This document shows, in pieces, positions 36,678 through 48,744 of a DNA stretch of 64,000 bases. This DNA is from Ilex aquifolium (Eukaryota > Streptophyta > Magnoliopsida > Aquifoliales > Aquifoliaceae), in the NCBI GenBank assembly GCA_951799425.1, contig OX637399.1:17352501-17416500 (forward strand), read 5' to 3'. Position 1 is the first letter of the stretch. Each line of letters begins with the position of its first letter. Position numbers and translations under genes: made by a program. The notes under the pieces are model-generated. The model worked only from the letters and a program-made list of their open reading frames with translations, was not told where the DNA came from and did not search any database.

Positions 36678-38900
36678 AGGCTCCGTTTGGTAATCGTTTT
36701 TACTTTGTGTTTACGCAACCTAACACTTTTCAAAACATGTTACTAAAACAGAGACAATCTATGTTACTGTTTAGTGTCCCTGTTTTGTATCACTGTTAGA
36801 AATTACTGTTTCAACATTACTGTATGGTGTAACTATTTGGTGTAACTGTTTTAAATCATACGCATAAATAAAGTCGTTATTTGGTGTAACTGTAACAGTT
36901 TGTTGTAGCTATTGAAATTAAACACATAAACAGAACATGCAATTTTTCACAAAATTTTCATGGTCTCTTCAAAATATCACAGATTGTAAAAACCAAGTTT
37001 TAACAATTTGAAATATTTTAGAATAGTTTAAAACATTAAAAAATGCATTAGAAACACAACAAGTAATTATACAAATCCGAAATTTGTCTTAAGATTGTTG
37101 TTTGTGGTATTCCAAATATAGTAAAATCACTTATTGAAATTTATGATTTGAAACATGTAATATATAACAAAATTGCAACGCCCCAAAATCCCCCTTGGAC
37201 GGCATCACTATCTAAAACCATTCACATCATGAGAGCAACTAATAAAATTCATAAACAAAGAAACTTTCATTTATCATCCATAATATCTACAACGTCAGCC
37301 AAAAGAATAGGCCAAACCATGAGCATTACATTCAAAAGAATATGCCATTCATGGCAATTACACCCAAAAATCAACTATTATATTGCAGCGGAATAACAAA
37401 GACATTAGACTTCACATTTTCCCAAAAAGAACTTCCTAGTCTAGGACATAAGAGAATATAGCTCTAAACATTCACCTCTAGATTCACGTTCCCATCTATG
37501 GGAGCTCCCCAATGTACCGGCTCATCAACTCCAAGCTCCTCCTCTAGGTCATAATCTGAAAAGATGTTGTTTGTAGGGGGTAAGCACTAAGCTCTGTAGG
37601 AAAATCCTCCCAAACTCGAACAAGGTTTAGAAAACATATAAAACAAGTCGGTCTCATTTCACAAATATCATATATAAATTTTGAAAGAAAACAGTGACAG
37701 TTTATCCGATCTCAAGTTTAAGCAATATCAATGAAGTAAATGAAGAAGTAAAACCAATTTCCAAAACGAACAATTCCAACAAATCACTATAAACCATAGC
37801 CAACCATTGACACCATAAACCATAGCCAACCATTGGTACAATAAACCATAGCTCACAATGTATTTCAAACCACAACTTGTATCTCAAGTATGATGTATGA
37901 TATCGCATGAATAAACACATCGAGAATATCCTGGCCCACACACACACACCCAATCCTCTCAAGGATATTCAACTTTAGGAAGGGCGTATACCAACACATT
38001 GGCAGTGACGAATCCAACCCAAGAATAGTATACTAACCCTCATCCTCGGTACCCGTGAGCGAATAGTGGTTTGGTCATCACAAGGCACCAACCCCACTAC
38101 GAGTGGTAGGAAAAATTCAAACCCGCACGAAGTAAGAAACCCATCTACCCACTCTACGATACCCGGTCAACGGCCACCCATGGTCATCCGAACATCCACA
38201 AGAGATACAATACCCAACCAATTTCCTCAAGTCACAAACAAATCCAAAAATTCCCAAATTTCATATGGAGTATTACCATAGAACCATTTAAGAAAATATA
38301 CAAGAGATCATCCACAATACCATTTTGTTATTCAATACAAAGTACTAAAGTTTTGAAATCAAGGACAAAGGAAGAATCAAGAGAAAAATCTATTTCTCTC
38401 GAAAACTAGAGACTTCCTTCCTCCCTTTTCTTTTTCCTTTTATCTTCCCCTAGGGTTCTAAGAGGTTTGGGGTGAGAGTGGAGTGAAAGGATAGAAGAAA
38501 ATAGGATGAAAAGGTGTTTTAAACTCAGCCCAATCCCAAATTTTACTGTTTTAAAATTTCTGATTTTTACCGACAGTATCGGTACGCTGTACCGGTACGG
38601 TTTGCTCTCGGGACATCGGGGTACCAGTACGTTGTACCGATACGGTTTGTCCGGATTTGCCTTTTTCACCTGTTTTTCATTTTTAATCCATTCCAAACCC
38701 TTCCAAAACCAACCCAAACTTATACAACATACATTTGTATATCAAACATAGTTAGTACAAGTTCTATTACATGTGGGGGTTTACAAAAATGGTAACAATC
38801 AAGTATGAAATAGTTACACAGAAAATTGAAACAGTTAGAGAAGAATTAACAAAACAGTTACAGCAATCTTACTAAAACAGTTACACGTAACTGTTTGTTT
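36678..38900. mobile_element. Possible hAT-like non-autonomous DNA element (hosts B4)
   Basis: The sequence begins AGGCTCCGTTTGGTAATCG, a start common among plant non-autonomous DNA transposons, and is rich in ACTGTT / GTAACTGTT subterminal motifs on both sides of B4. Without B4 it is about 605 bp. It is bounded by 8-mers that match at 7 of 8 bases (AAACACTA 36670-36677 and AAACAATA 38901-38908), the TSD size of hAT. I see no clear terminal inverted repeat, so the limits are tentative. Confidence 0.35.
37174..38785 (-). mobile_element. B4, diverged solo LTR in reverse orientation
   Basis: The element is 1612 bp, from TGCAACGCCCC to GGGGGTTTACA on the plus strand, with a perfect TSD AAAAT (37169-37173 and 38786-38790). 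It is more diverged and shorter than B1-B3. It keeps the ACCGGTAC cluster (38575-38645) and the acceptor-side sequence (GTAGGGGGTAAGCAC near 37573). It is probably the oldest B copy here. Confidence 0.8.
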
Positions 38901-38908
38901 AAACAATA

Positions 38909-39061
38909 TAAATACTAACTCGGTTGCAGAATAGGAACTGCTATTGAACTTTAGGTAGATCAAGGCTAGTGTTTGACACTATGTCCTTAAGACAGATTTC
39001 GCCCCCACACACGGTGCTTATGGAGTATCAAGTGTCTACCTCCCAAGATACAATGATCTTC
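38909..39061 (-). mobile_element. Copia LTR/leader remnant
   Basis: On the minus strand this contains GGGGGCGAAATCTGTCTTAAGGACATAG-type sequence resembling the LTR or leader of plant Copia elements. It lies on the upstream side of the Copia gag remnant across the hAT-like insertion. It joins D sequence abruptly at GGCAAGTAAG. It is a fossil fragment. Confidence 0.4.
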
Positions 39062-40231
39062 ACACGAGGCAAGTAAGAGGTTTAGTTTTTAGTTATTCTT
39101 ATTTGGGTTTGGACTGTCAAAATATAAACTCCTATTAGGATTTGTTTCCTTAGCAGATTAGAATTTGTTTCCTTAGCACATTAGAATTTGTCTCCTTAGC
39201 AGATTAGGATGTTAGGAATTTTCCTTGTAATGGCTAGCCTTATTATTATTATTTTTTTTTATGACTAGCCTTATAAATAGGTGCTTAATCAATGAAAAGA
39301 GCAAATCATTATTCAGCAAATTGTAGAGTATTTTCTCTGCGGTTCATTGAAGAGCTATTCGAACTTATCAGGATTTCCCGTGGCGTTCACCAGCGACTTA
39401 TCAAACAGAATTTCCACCGCCGTTTGTGGCGTCTCCCTTATACCAAGGTTCTTGTTTCGCAATGAACGACGGGTTGAGGTCATATATACCAAGGTTCTTG
39501 TTTGTCGTAAACAACGGGTTGAGGTCTATCATTCAAATCTGATCGTGGAACGATCTTGGGTTCCTTTTTCGTTGTCGGATCTCGTTATTTTGGCGGAATC
39601 CACATCAAAACTTACTATGGTTTGCACACTCAAAAAAAAGGAATTCTCTAATTCTCATGACTGTGCCACTCGTAAATATGTGAGAGAATCAAATTTATGC
39701 AATCAAGGCAAATTTTACTCACTCATTTCCAAACAATGGAATACATCTATCAAATTGAACGATCTTGGCATAATCCCATGAAAAGAATGTTAAGCAGCAC
39801 AAAAATAATGCAATTGACATTTCTCATAGGTATTAAAGCATGTGCACTCAACCATTCCACCAAAAATCGAATAGGGCATGCTATGGTTGTAATGGGACCT
39901 TGGGTAAAGCTTTGAGCAACGAAAGGATTAATTTTTCAGAAGAAGGTATCCCTTAGACGAATTTAATATTCAATAATACACTCAACCCTTGATTTAATGC
40001 AACATAAAAGCTAATATCCCTCATTCTTCCTTCACAAAATTTTGGCTTGAGGTGTCCCTTGGCCTCACATTTTCCTTTCCATCTTTGCCACGATCATAGA
40101 AGTCATGGAGACAAAGAGAACCCAGGCTGGGGGAGTAGTCCCATAGATTTCATCGGAGGGACTTGGATGCAAAATCTTTCTTGGAGTCATTTCGAAAGTC
40201 AAAGATCAAAACAAGAATCAAGAGGAACTAC
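39062..40231 (+). repeat. D unit 7 (partial, plus orientation)
   Basis: The D LTR-like block (39062-39607, start missing) and the first part of the internal region are in the opposite orientation to units 1-6. It includes the MTKRTQ-type short ORF near 40107. It stops at GAGGAACTA, where the Athila remnant G begins. Confidence 0.7.
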
Positions 40232-42118
40232 TAATTTTCTTACATCCTCTTTTAAATCAGTATGATACAAAAAAACAAAAGGAGAAGAAAAGAAAACAGT
40301 GAAAATAAAAGAAAAGAGTATTAGTTATTCAAATAACAGAAAGAAAATAGCCAAGAAAGTGAAAAATGGAAAAATAAAAAGGATGAATATGCAAAGTCTT
40401 AGAAAACTAAGAAGATGTGTGCCATAATACAAATAAAGGGTAGCTTTTGAATCCCATAGACGTCATTTCTTAAACCCTAAACCAATGGCCACATTACAAC
40501 CTAAAAACAGCCCTTTTTTATTCCAGAAATTATCTATCTATATTAACCCTATCAATTCAAAACGGGAGAATGTTGATAATATGTCTAATATAGTGTTGAT
40601 ATCCAGTCATGAGATTATGTCAAAATTCAATTTTATTCAGATACCTGTTCTTCAGATATATTACATGTGATATTATTTGATTTGTTAACAATATTCCAAA
40701 TCACATGTAATAATTGAGAGAATAGTTACTATAACGTATGTGTATACTTTGCTGAGTGTATTTCAGGAAAGGATTGACATCAAGACTACCATGAAAGATG
40801 GTAATATTTCTTGAGTGATTTTTGAAACAAAAGAAATCAGTACACACACACACACAAGTTTTTATAAAAATATATAGATAATGTTACAACTAACGTGTGT
40901 TACTCTTGTAGTGATCAGAAAAAGGAAGTATTGTAACAATGCACAGGAATACAGATTTAATTTTAGTTGTGAAAAATATAAGTTATAAACTCCTAACTAC
41001 TGAAGTTTGTAGGCAGCTTCACTAAAAACCTTCACGAGACAAAACTCGTCCACTAGGGATCACCTAGGGGTTCAACGGCTTATTGCATATGCTAAATGCA
41101 ATCGTGAAAAAATCTACGAAAATGATTTTACTTCTGTTATGTTATTTTTATTTTGTGAAATAATTTTTATAATTTGTGTTTACTAGGGACTAGTAAAGTT
41201 TAAGTTGGGGAGTGTGATTAACCCTAATTAGTGTGTAATCGAAAATGATTAAGTAATTAAATTTGTAAGATAAAACAATTAAACATTATGAATTAGGGTT
41301 TGTGCATAAAATAAAGTTTTAAATACTTTATGTTTGAATTTCAGGGTCTAATACAGAAATACAGGAGAATATGAGATAAACTTGCAAAGCTGGAAGCAAC
41401 GAAGGACCAAAGTGTAAAAGCGACACATGGAAGCTCCAGAAAGCGACACATGCCCCTGCTGCAAGACATCACGAACACCAAGAACATGACACATGCCCCT
41501 GCTGCAGGTCATCACCATCCGGATGGTGAGGGGGGGTCCGGACGGCCAAGCTTGGTGGCTTGGCTTTAACTCTCCACCTCGTGCTTCCTTTGCCTATAAA
41601 TATGCATGCCCTTATTCATTTCAAGAAGGCCGGCCACCCAAGAGCAAAAGAGAGAAAAAAAGAGAGAAAGAAAGAAAGAAAGAAAGAGTGAAAGAGAAAG
41701 TCATAGCCGGTCTGTTCTACACCGATATTCTGTATTTCTACATTTCTGTTTAGTCTTTCTATTCGGATAGTTGAACTACCACCACTTTGTTGTTTTGATT
41801 AATAATAAGAGTGGTTGTATTTCAAGTGTTCCTTATGAAAGAAGTTTTAGAGTTTGTGTTTTCATTTCAGTTATAATGACGAATACCCGCACTCCGTGCT
41901 TGTCAGTAGCAATGGGGTGTTAGTAGTCATTTATACCCTTCGGTGAAGGGTGAACATATGTATATTATTGGTTAGATTATGGAAATGCTCATGTTTTATT
42001 CATATATTTATCTATATATGTATTATACGCTTCATGCATGATACATCGATGTACGTAGTTTCGGTGCTGTGCCTGGAATTAAGTCATCGGTGCATCATCA
42101 ACCTGCCAGTTAAACAAC

Positions 42119-42690
42119 CACGGTGTTCCTACCGGTATGGCTTGTCCTCCACCGGAACTCTGAGGATGTTCTACTGATGCATGGTACAAAACCTAAATGA
42201 TCCTCATGAATAGTTTGTCCTTTTGGGTTATTAGGGTTGTTTAATTACTATATATAACTATATTGTCAGTCTAGCAACCACGGTGTTCCTACCGGTATGG
42301 CTTGTCCTCCGCCGAAACGTTGAGGATGTTTAACTGGTATATATATCACAGATAACCTATTGAGTAATTCAAGTATTCCTCATGAATGGCTTGGCCCTCT
42401 GGTTTACTCGAATTAGTTAATTGGCACATCTATAACCAGCTAACCTAAGAAATTGATATGTTATGACTAATACCACCAGCTAACCTAAGAAGTTGTTGTG
42501 TTATGGTTTATTATGTACGCACTTACTATTACAAGACAAATGAATAATTCAAGTATTCCTCATGAATGGCTTGTCCTTCTGGTGTGCTTGGATTAATCAA
42601 TTGTCATAACCAGCTAACCTAAGAAGTTGTTGTGTTATGACTAATACCACCAGCTAACCTAAGAAATTGTTATGTGATTGTTTATATACA
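42119..42690. repeat. Internal duplications in Athila LTR G
   Basis: A segment containing GGTGTTCCTACCGGTATGGC occurs at about 42121 and 42281. A second one built on CCAGCTAACCTAAGAAGTTG occurs at least four times between 42437 and 42670. F has diverged versions at 55997-56410, so the duplication predates the split of G and F. Confidence 0.7.
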
Positions 42691-42728
42691 TCAGACCTGC
42701 CAGTTGACTTGTCAGTAACATGGAAGTT

Positions 42729-42948
42729 AGCATTTCTAGTATTTAACTGATATCAAGCATATGGGATCCTCTAAACTGAAGGGTATCTTTTATATTATTG
42801 TTATTAACAAGCTTAACTCTGCATTTAATTGATGTAAGGTAGCATTTCCAGTATTTAACCGATATAAAGAATATGGGTTCCTCTAAACTGAAGGTATCTT
42901 TTATATTATTGTTATTAACAAGCTTATCTCTGCATTTAATTTGAAGTA
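42729..42948. repeat. Two-copy tandem repeat of about 112 bp in LTR G
   Basis: Each copy runs from TAGCATTTC(T/C)AGTATTTAAC to the end of CTCTGCATTTAATT. They differ by scattered substitutions and a small indel. F has a single counterpart around 56505-56610. Confidence 0.75.
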
Positions 42949-43158
42949 GACTAGTTATCAATCTAAGCTCACATCACAAGCTATCAATTGTTATAATGCT
43001 TTAAACAACTTTAATGTTTTTATTTTTATTTTAAATTCTAAATTACTTAAACTCTTCGTGGGATCGATACTTGGACTTAAACCGAGAAAACTACAATTTA
43101 ACCACTTATACTAGGGTGTATAATTAATATAATTCAGATCACATAAAAGTACGAATCA

Positions 43159-45106
43159 GCTTGCATGGCTTGCATGCCATTTACTTTCTTTTTTCTTCTT
43201 TTAGGCAAGTAAGAGTTATAGTTTTTAGTTATTGTTATTTGGGTTTGGATTGTCAAAATATAAACTCCTATTAGGATTTGTTTCCAAAGTAGATTAGGAT
43301 TTGTTTCCTTAGCAGATTAGGATTTGTCTCCTTAACAGATTAGGATTTTAGGAATTTTCCTCGTAATGGCCAGCCTTATAAATAGGCGTTTAATCAATGA
43401 AAAGAGCAGATCATTATTCAACAAATTGGAGAGTATTTTTTCTGCGGTTCTATGAAAAACTATTCGAACTTATCGGGATTTCCCGTGGCGTTCACCAGCG
43501 ACTTATCAAACGGAATTTCCACCACCGTTTGTGGCGTCTCCCTTATACCGAGGTTCTTGTTTCGCAATAAACGACGGGTTGAGGTCATATATACCAAGGT
43601 TCTTGTTTGTCGTAAACAACGAGTCGAGGTCTATCATTCAAATCTGATTGTAGAACGATCTTGGGTTCCTTTTTCGTTGTCGGATCTCGTTATTTTGGCA
43701 GAATCCACATCAAAACTCACCATGGTTTGCACACTCAAAAAAAAAAAAAGGAATTCTCTGATTCTCATGACTGTGCCACTCGTAAATATGTGTGAGGATC
43801 GAATTTATGTAATCAAGGCAAATTTTACTCACTCATTTCCAAACAATGGAATACATCTATCAAATTGAACGATCTTCGCATAATCCCATGAAACGAATGT
43901 TAAACGGCATAAAAATAATGCAATTGACATATCTCATAGGTATTAAAGCATGTGCACACAACCATTCCACCAAAAATCGAATAGGGTTTTCTATGGTTGT
44001 AATGGGACCTTGGGTAAAGCTTTGAGTAATGAAAGGATTAATTTTTCAGAATAAGTTATCCCTTAGACAAATTTAATATTCAATAATACACTCAACCCTT
44101 GATTTGATGCAACATAAAAGCTCATATCCCTCATTCTTCCTTCACAAGACTTTGGCTTGAGGTGTCCCTTAGCCTCACACTTTCCTTTCCATCTTAGCCA
44201 CTGTCATAGAAGTCATGGAGACAAAGAGAACCCAGGCTGGGGGAGTAGTCCCAGAGATTTCATCGGAGGGACTTGGACGCAAAATCTTTCTTGGAGTCAT
44301 TTCGAAAGTCAAAGATCAAAACAAGAATCAAGAGGAACTAGAGAGACTTGAGGGTTTAGAGGGCCTCCATAGGGTTTGCGAAAACTATAGGACATGTTTG
44401 AGGGATTAGGTCTTAAGGATTAAAGAGAACCAAATGCTCTGCTACCGATGGAAACCCTTTTAATTTTTTTGACAGAACAGGATCGTACCGGTAGGGAGCA
44501 ACACACAACCTAGCGGTAGCGCAGTTCAAAATTCCCACAATTTTTCCTATTTTTTTATAATTATTTTTCTTCTTCAAAACTTATCAAAACAAATTAATTA
44601 AAACCCTAAGTCCTAAAACCCAAAGTGTTCCCAATTTAAGTCCTTAATCACATTCCACAGTGCGACAAGTTCTAAGTATACGCAATCCAATTTGTGATAT
44701 AAATTAACAAATATAATGCTAAGGAATTTCAAGAATATTAAATAATCTATTGGAGCAAAAAATTAAAAACAAAATTAAAATTGCACAACACATTCGTAGG
44801 CAACATGATTGCAATTATTTAGCTTAGTCACTAAGCCTTTGAACCCCTAGGTTACCCCTAGTGGACGAGTGTTGTCCCGCTAATTTTTGTAGATAAGATA
44901 CCAACAAACTTCCACTAGTCTATCCAAAATTTAAATTATTTTCCCCTAATCACCATGAACTCGAAGACATACCATATCCACTCGATTTAGTCCACCCACA
45001 GCTCTACTACAGCCTCAAAGGCTATACAAGAATATTGACAGTCATGTTGGTACCCAAAACTCGTGCGTGGTATGATCATGCAACTAAACGGATTCGTAAA
45101 GAAAGG
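43159..45106 (+). repeat. D unit 8 (plus orientation, cut by F)
   Basis: The LTR-like block is at about 43159-43712, lacking its first bases where G abuts, with TATA box (CCTTATAAATAGG) near 43375. The internal part 43713-45106 includes the short METKRTQ ORF at 44215-44409. F's 5' LTR starts within the terminal ORF region after GTAAAGAAAGG. It is a fossil. Confidence 0.75.
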
Positions 45107-45367
45107 TGATTAACCTTAATAAGTATGTAAATTAAAAAATTAAAAAACTCGAATTAGCATAACTAACGCACTAAAAATTAGTACTTAGAGTAAATTAGGG
45201 TTTGTGCGGGAATGATACTAGTTTAAACATTTTATCTAAAAGTTGCAGGACAAATGCCGGATTAACGCAAGACCAAGGGAGCAATGTCAGGAGAATGCAA
45301 AGAATGAAGGACAAAGTGTAATAAAAGCATGTAAAGAGTCAGCATGCATGCAAGTGGGATTTTCCAG

Positions 45368-45412
45368 CAAAGCACCACCGTCCGGACGGTGGTGATGGCG
45401 TCCGGACGGTCA
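45368..45412. promoter_or_regulatory. CCGTCCGGACGG palindromes before the TATA box of LTR F
   Basis: ACCGTCCGGACGGT and GCGTCCGGACGGTC lie in tandem about 50 bp before CCTATAAATACC (45461). The same palindrome recurs inside F at 63497-63545. Confidence 0.65.
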
Positions 45413-45861
45413 CCTTTGTCAGAGTTCAAGTTGCCCACTTGCCCACTTGCCTTCCCACGCCTATAAATACCCATGCTCCTCTTCAGCTTTCAGAAGGCCG
45501 GAACTGAGAGAGAAACAAAGAGAGAAACTGAGAAAGATACGAGAGAAGTTCTGAAGCTTTTCCGAAGAGAGAAAAAGAGAGAAAAGAAAAGAGAAAGCAT
45601 GCTCCGGTCCGTGTTATACTTCAGTCCTACGTCCTGTACTTTTATATTTTCGTTGTATCTTTCCATTCGAATAGTTGAACTGCTGCCACTTTTTCATCTT
45701 AATCGATCATAAGAGTGGTTGTGCTTCAATCGTTCCCTGCGAAAGACATTTAAATTCTGCACTTTACTTTCTGTTGTAATGACAACTGCTAGCACTCCTT
45801 GCTTGTCTATAGCAATGGAGTGTGAGTAGTTCCGTATATCCTCCGGTTCGAGGGGAACACA

Positions 45862-48312
45862 TGTAAAACCCGGGAAATTTGGACTTTTTCTGAAAAGGGC
45901 AAAATAGTAATTTGCCACTATAATGCGTATTTAAAATACTCATGTTCTAGACCCCGGATGAGGAAACGGAGTTCACTGTTGGATTCGTATCGCGGAAACG
46001 AGTCACCTTGTCAAATTTAGTCGAATTCCGAGATAGTCGGATTTTACACGTCGTTCGAGGCGACTACGTGGCGATTCACCCTACGAACGTCCCCATAAAT
46101 AAGTTTTATAAAAATTCCTTAAAATTAAGTTAAAGTTCAAATAAAATTAATTTGAACTTAAACTGGGATCAAACGAATCGTTTCGGGACGAAATCGGACC
46201 CGATTAAGCGAGGGACAAGTGGCGCGACGTGGGCCGAGTATTTAAAACTATAAATAGGGGTAAATGTCTAGAAAATCAGAATTTTCTTCCCTTGTGTTCT
46301 TGTTTGGCCGGCCAAGAGAGAGAGAAGAGAGAAAAGAGAGAAAACCTAAAACTCCAAGCTTCCTCCGTCGATTCCCGGAGTTCCGTCAGTCGGAATCCGT
46401 CGAACCAAGAGCTAAGGTCGATCACATCGACGAGGGCTACGCAACCACACCAAGAGCAAGGGATTTCACCGAAGATCCAAAAGAGGAGATTTGGGGGAAA
46501 TCTAGACTTGGGCTTGGAAAGTGTTCTTGAAGCTTCCTTCGGGTGAATTACGCTTCAAGAGGTAGGGTTTCTCCTACTTGGGACTATTTTTCACTTATGG
46601 TGTCATATGGGTGGGTAGGTGTGTATAGAACTATAGGGTTTACTTACCTATGGTTATGGAAAGGGAGGTAAAAATGGTTGAATTCAAGTTCTAGTTCGAA
46701 CTCGATATATAGAGGTTCCTTGTGTCATTCTTGGAAGTTTGGCATATAGTGATATGCTATGTATTTATATGATGGTCATTCTTGGAAGTTTGGCATATAG
46801 TAATATGCTATGTGTTTATATGATGAGGTGCTAGTTGTGTACATTGAGCCTTGTCATAGGAATGAAATGATTATGTGATAACATGATGGTTGCCTTGAAG
46901 GTGTTGTTAAATGTCTTTTGTATGTTAAAGTGTGTGACACATGACTAGGTATAGCATGCTTAAGTCTTGTGTTGATTGGATATGTTGCTAATGTGTTAGC
47001 TTCATGGGAATATGATATTTATATGCTTTGATATGATTTGCCATGGATATATATATTGAGCATTATGTCGTATGTAATGGAACATGGCATTGCATATGCA
47101 TCTCATTACATGGGTGTGTGTGCATGGTGGATGTCAATACCACACTTGGGGATTGACAGTATGGCTTGGGAAAAGTTCGGTCGAAGACCTAGCTAAGCCG
47201 CTTGATTGCATGATAAATTGGGTCGGGATGAGCAAGAAGAGGCATGACGACCTCTCGGGTGAAAGACCCGGTGTTTGGGCGGTGCACTCTGTTGGTATAA
47301 GAGGCCATAAAGTGTACGGGTGTGGAAGACCATTGGTTAAGTCCATAAAGAAGTCCGATCCCAAGAAAGACCCTAGTTTTCAAAATATCATTTGATGTAA
47401 ACATAAATGATGAAATGAAACACTTTGGCATTGCATCGTGTTGTATGAGTCGGTGAGAACTCGGGTTAAAATGCATGAGTGAGTGACATCTCATTTCATG
47501 GCATGGTATGTTGCATTCGAACTTAGAATGCATGTCCTTTTGATAAATGATTGTTTGCAAATGAATGTTGCATGAGCATGAGCATCTAAGGGGAGAGTAG
47601 CCCTGGTAGGGTTTACTTTACTGGGCGTTGGCTCACCCTATACGGGAAACATTTCAGGTATGGGGTTTACACCGGCGGATGGCTCACTTGGAGAGCATCA
47701 AGAATGAAGGGGGCCGGCATGTGGCCTTAGTTCGAGTTTTTGTAAAACTTTTGTATAAATTCTATTTTGATGTGTAAATTATGGAATTAAATGTAATGGA
47801 ACTTGTATAAGTTGTGTATTATATGAAAAATCGTATTATACATGTGTTGGATGAGTTAGGAATGTATTAGAATGGACTGGAAGTGAAAAACAAAGGAAAA
47901 AGGCAAAACTGGCAAAATCGTACCGGTACGTGTACCGGTACGTAGACAGACAGAAGGCAGAGCGTACCGGTACGCGTACCGGTACGCCGATGTCCAGTGG
48001 GTTCAGCGTACCGGTACGCCCTCCAAAACTCAGAATTTTTTTTTTTTAATTTTTTTTTTCTTTACCAAGCCTTTGGGCTATGTTTTTCCTTCCCTCCAAT
48101 GATCAAATTGGACCGTAATGGGGTATGAATCATGGGGAGTTGGACTGGGGTTGGATCGAATGAATGTTGAACCGAATTTTCATTGTGGATTATAACCTCG
48201 GTTTAAGGATGTTATTGATGTGGTGTCGGGTTAAGCGACATCCACGGGTATTTCCGCGGGTTGATGGGTTGTCAACGGTTAATACAGGACCCCCGGAAAA
48301 TGGGGCGTCACA
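45862..48312 (+). repeat. Element C 5' LTR
   Basis: Ends TGTAAAACCCGGG and GGGGCGTCACA. TATA box TATAAATA at 46249-46256. Candidate leader intron from 46562 (AG|GTAGGG) to 47657 (ACATTTCAG). Five CGTACCGGTACG-type palindromes at 47919-48018. Confidence 0.93.
47919..48018. promoter_or_regulatory. Palindrome array CGTACCGGTACG in LTR C
   Basis: Five copies lie in 100 bp, ending about 290 bp before the PBS, the same relative place as the array of A. Spacers include CGATGTCCAGTGGGTTC, close to CGATGTCCCGAG in B4 and CGAACTCCAGTAGCC in B3 (minus strand). The 3' LTR copy is at 55518-55617. Confidence 0.75.
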
Positions 48313-48744
48313 GCTTGGTATCAGAGCATAGGCCATAGATCATATGTGGTCTTGTGGGAAATGAGTCTATCATCTTCCATTGCAAGGGAGAACGAGGTTT
48401 AGAGCCCTAGCTAATTCGAAAACCTACGCTTGATGGGCATTGGGTCTAGACCATTGCATGCATTGTGCATTTCATCTTATGTGTTTAAATGCTACATGTT
48501 ATGTGCTACGTGCTATGTGGATAATATACATCGTAGAATGTATATGGAAATGAACACACTAGGGTTAGGAAACATAACCTTGGGAGTGGGAAAACAAATG
48601 AACGGGAGGGTTCATGGTATAAATGTCTACTAAGGAGAGGAATATGCTTCCCTAGTGAGACGATTCGGAAACTCTTTATGTATGAGTATTGATTCCTATT
48701 TTTGGGATGCCTTGTAAAACTATATTGCTATTTGACTTATGTAG

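Larger units (their letters stand above)
40232..43158 (+). mobile_element. G, Athila-type 3' remnant with 3' LTR
   Basis: 40232-41214 is non-coding sequence of the type found before Athila 3' LTRs (CATTTCTTAAACCCTAAACC, ATTACAACCTAAAAACAGCC, ACTCGTCCACTAGG). It ends in the purine-rich AAGTTGGGGAG. The 3' LTR is 41215-43158 (1944 bp), TGATTAACCCTAATTAG to ACGAATCA. The 5' LTR and coding region are gone. The LTR is related to that of F. A TATA box (CCTATAAATATG) is near 41595 with CCGGAC palindromes just before it (41512-41550). Confidence 0.75.

Noticed and set aside
41640-41700. GAAA-rich run and lysine-rich ORF near 41493-41753
   Set aside because: It is simple sequence in the leader of Athila LTR G. 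A similar purine run occurs in the F leader at about 45505-45595.
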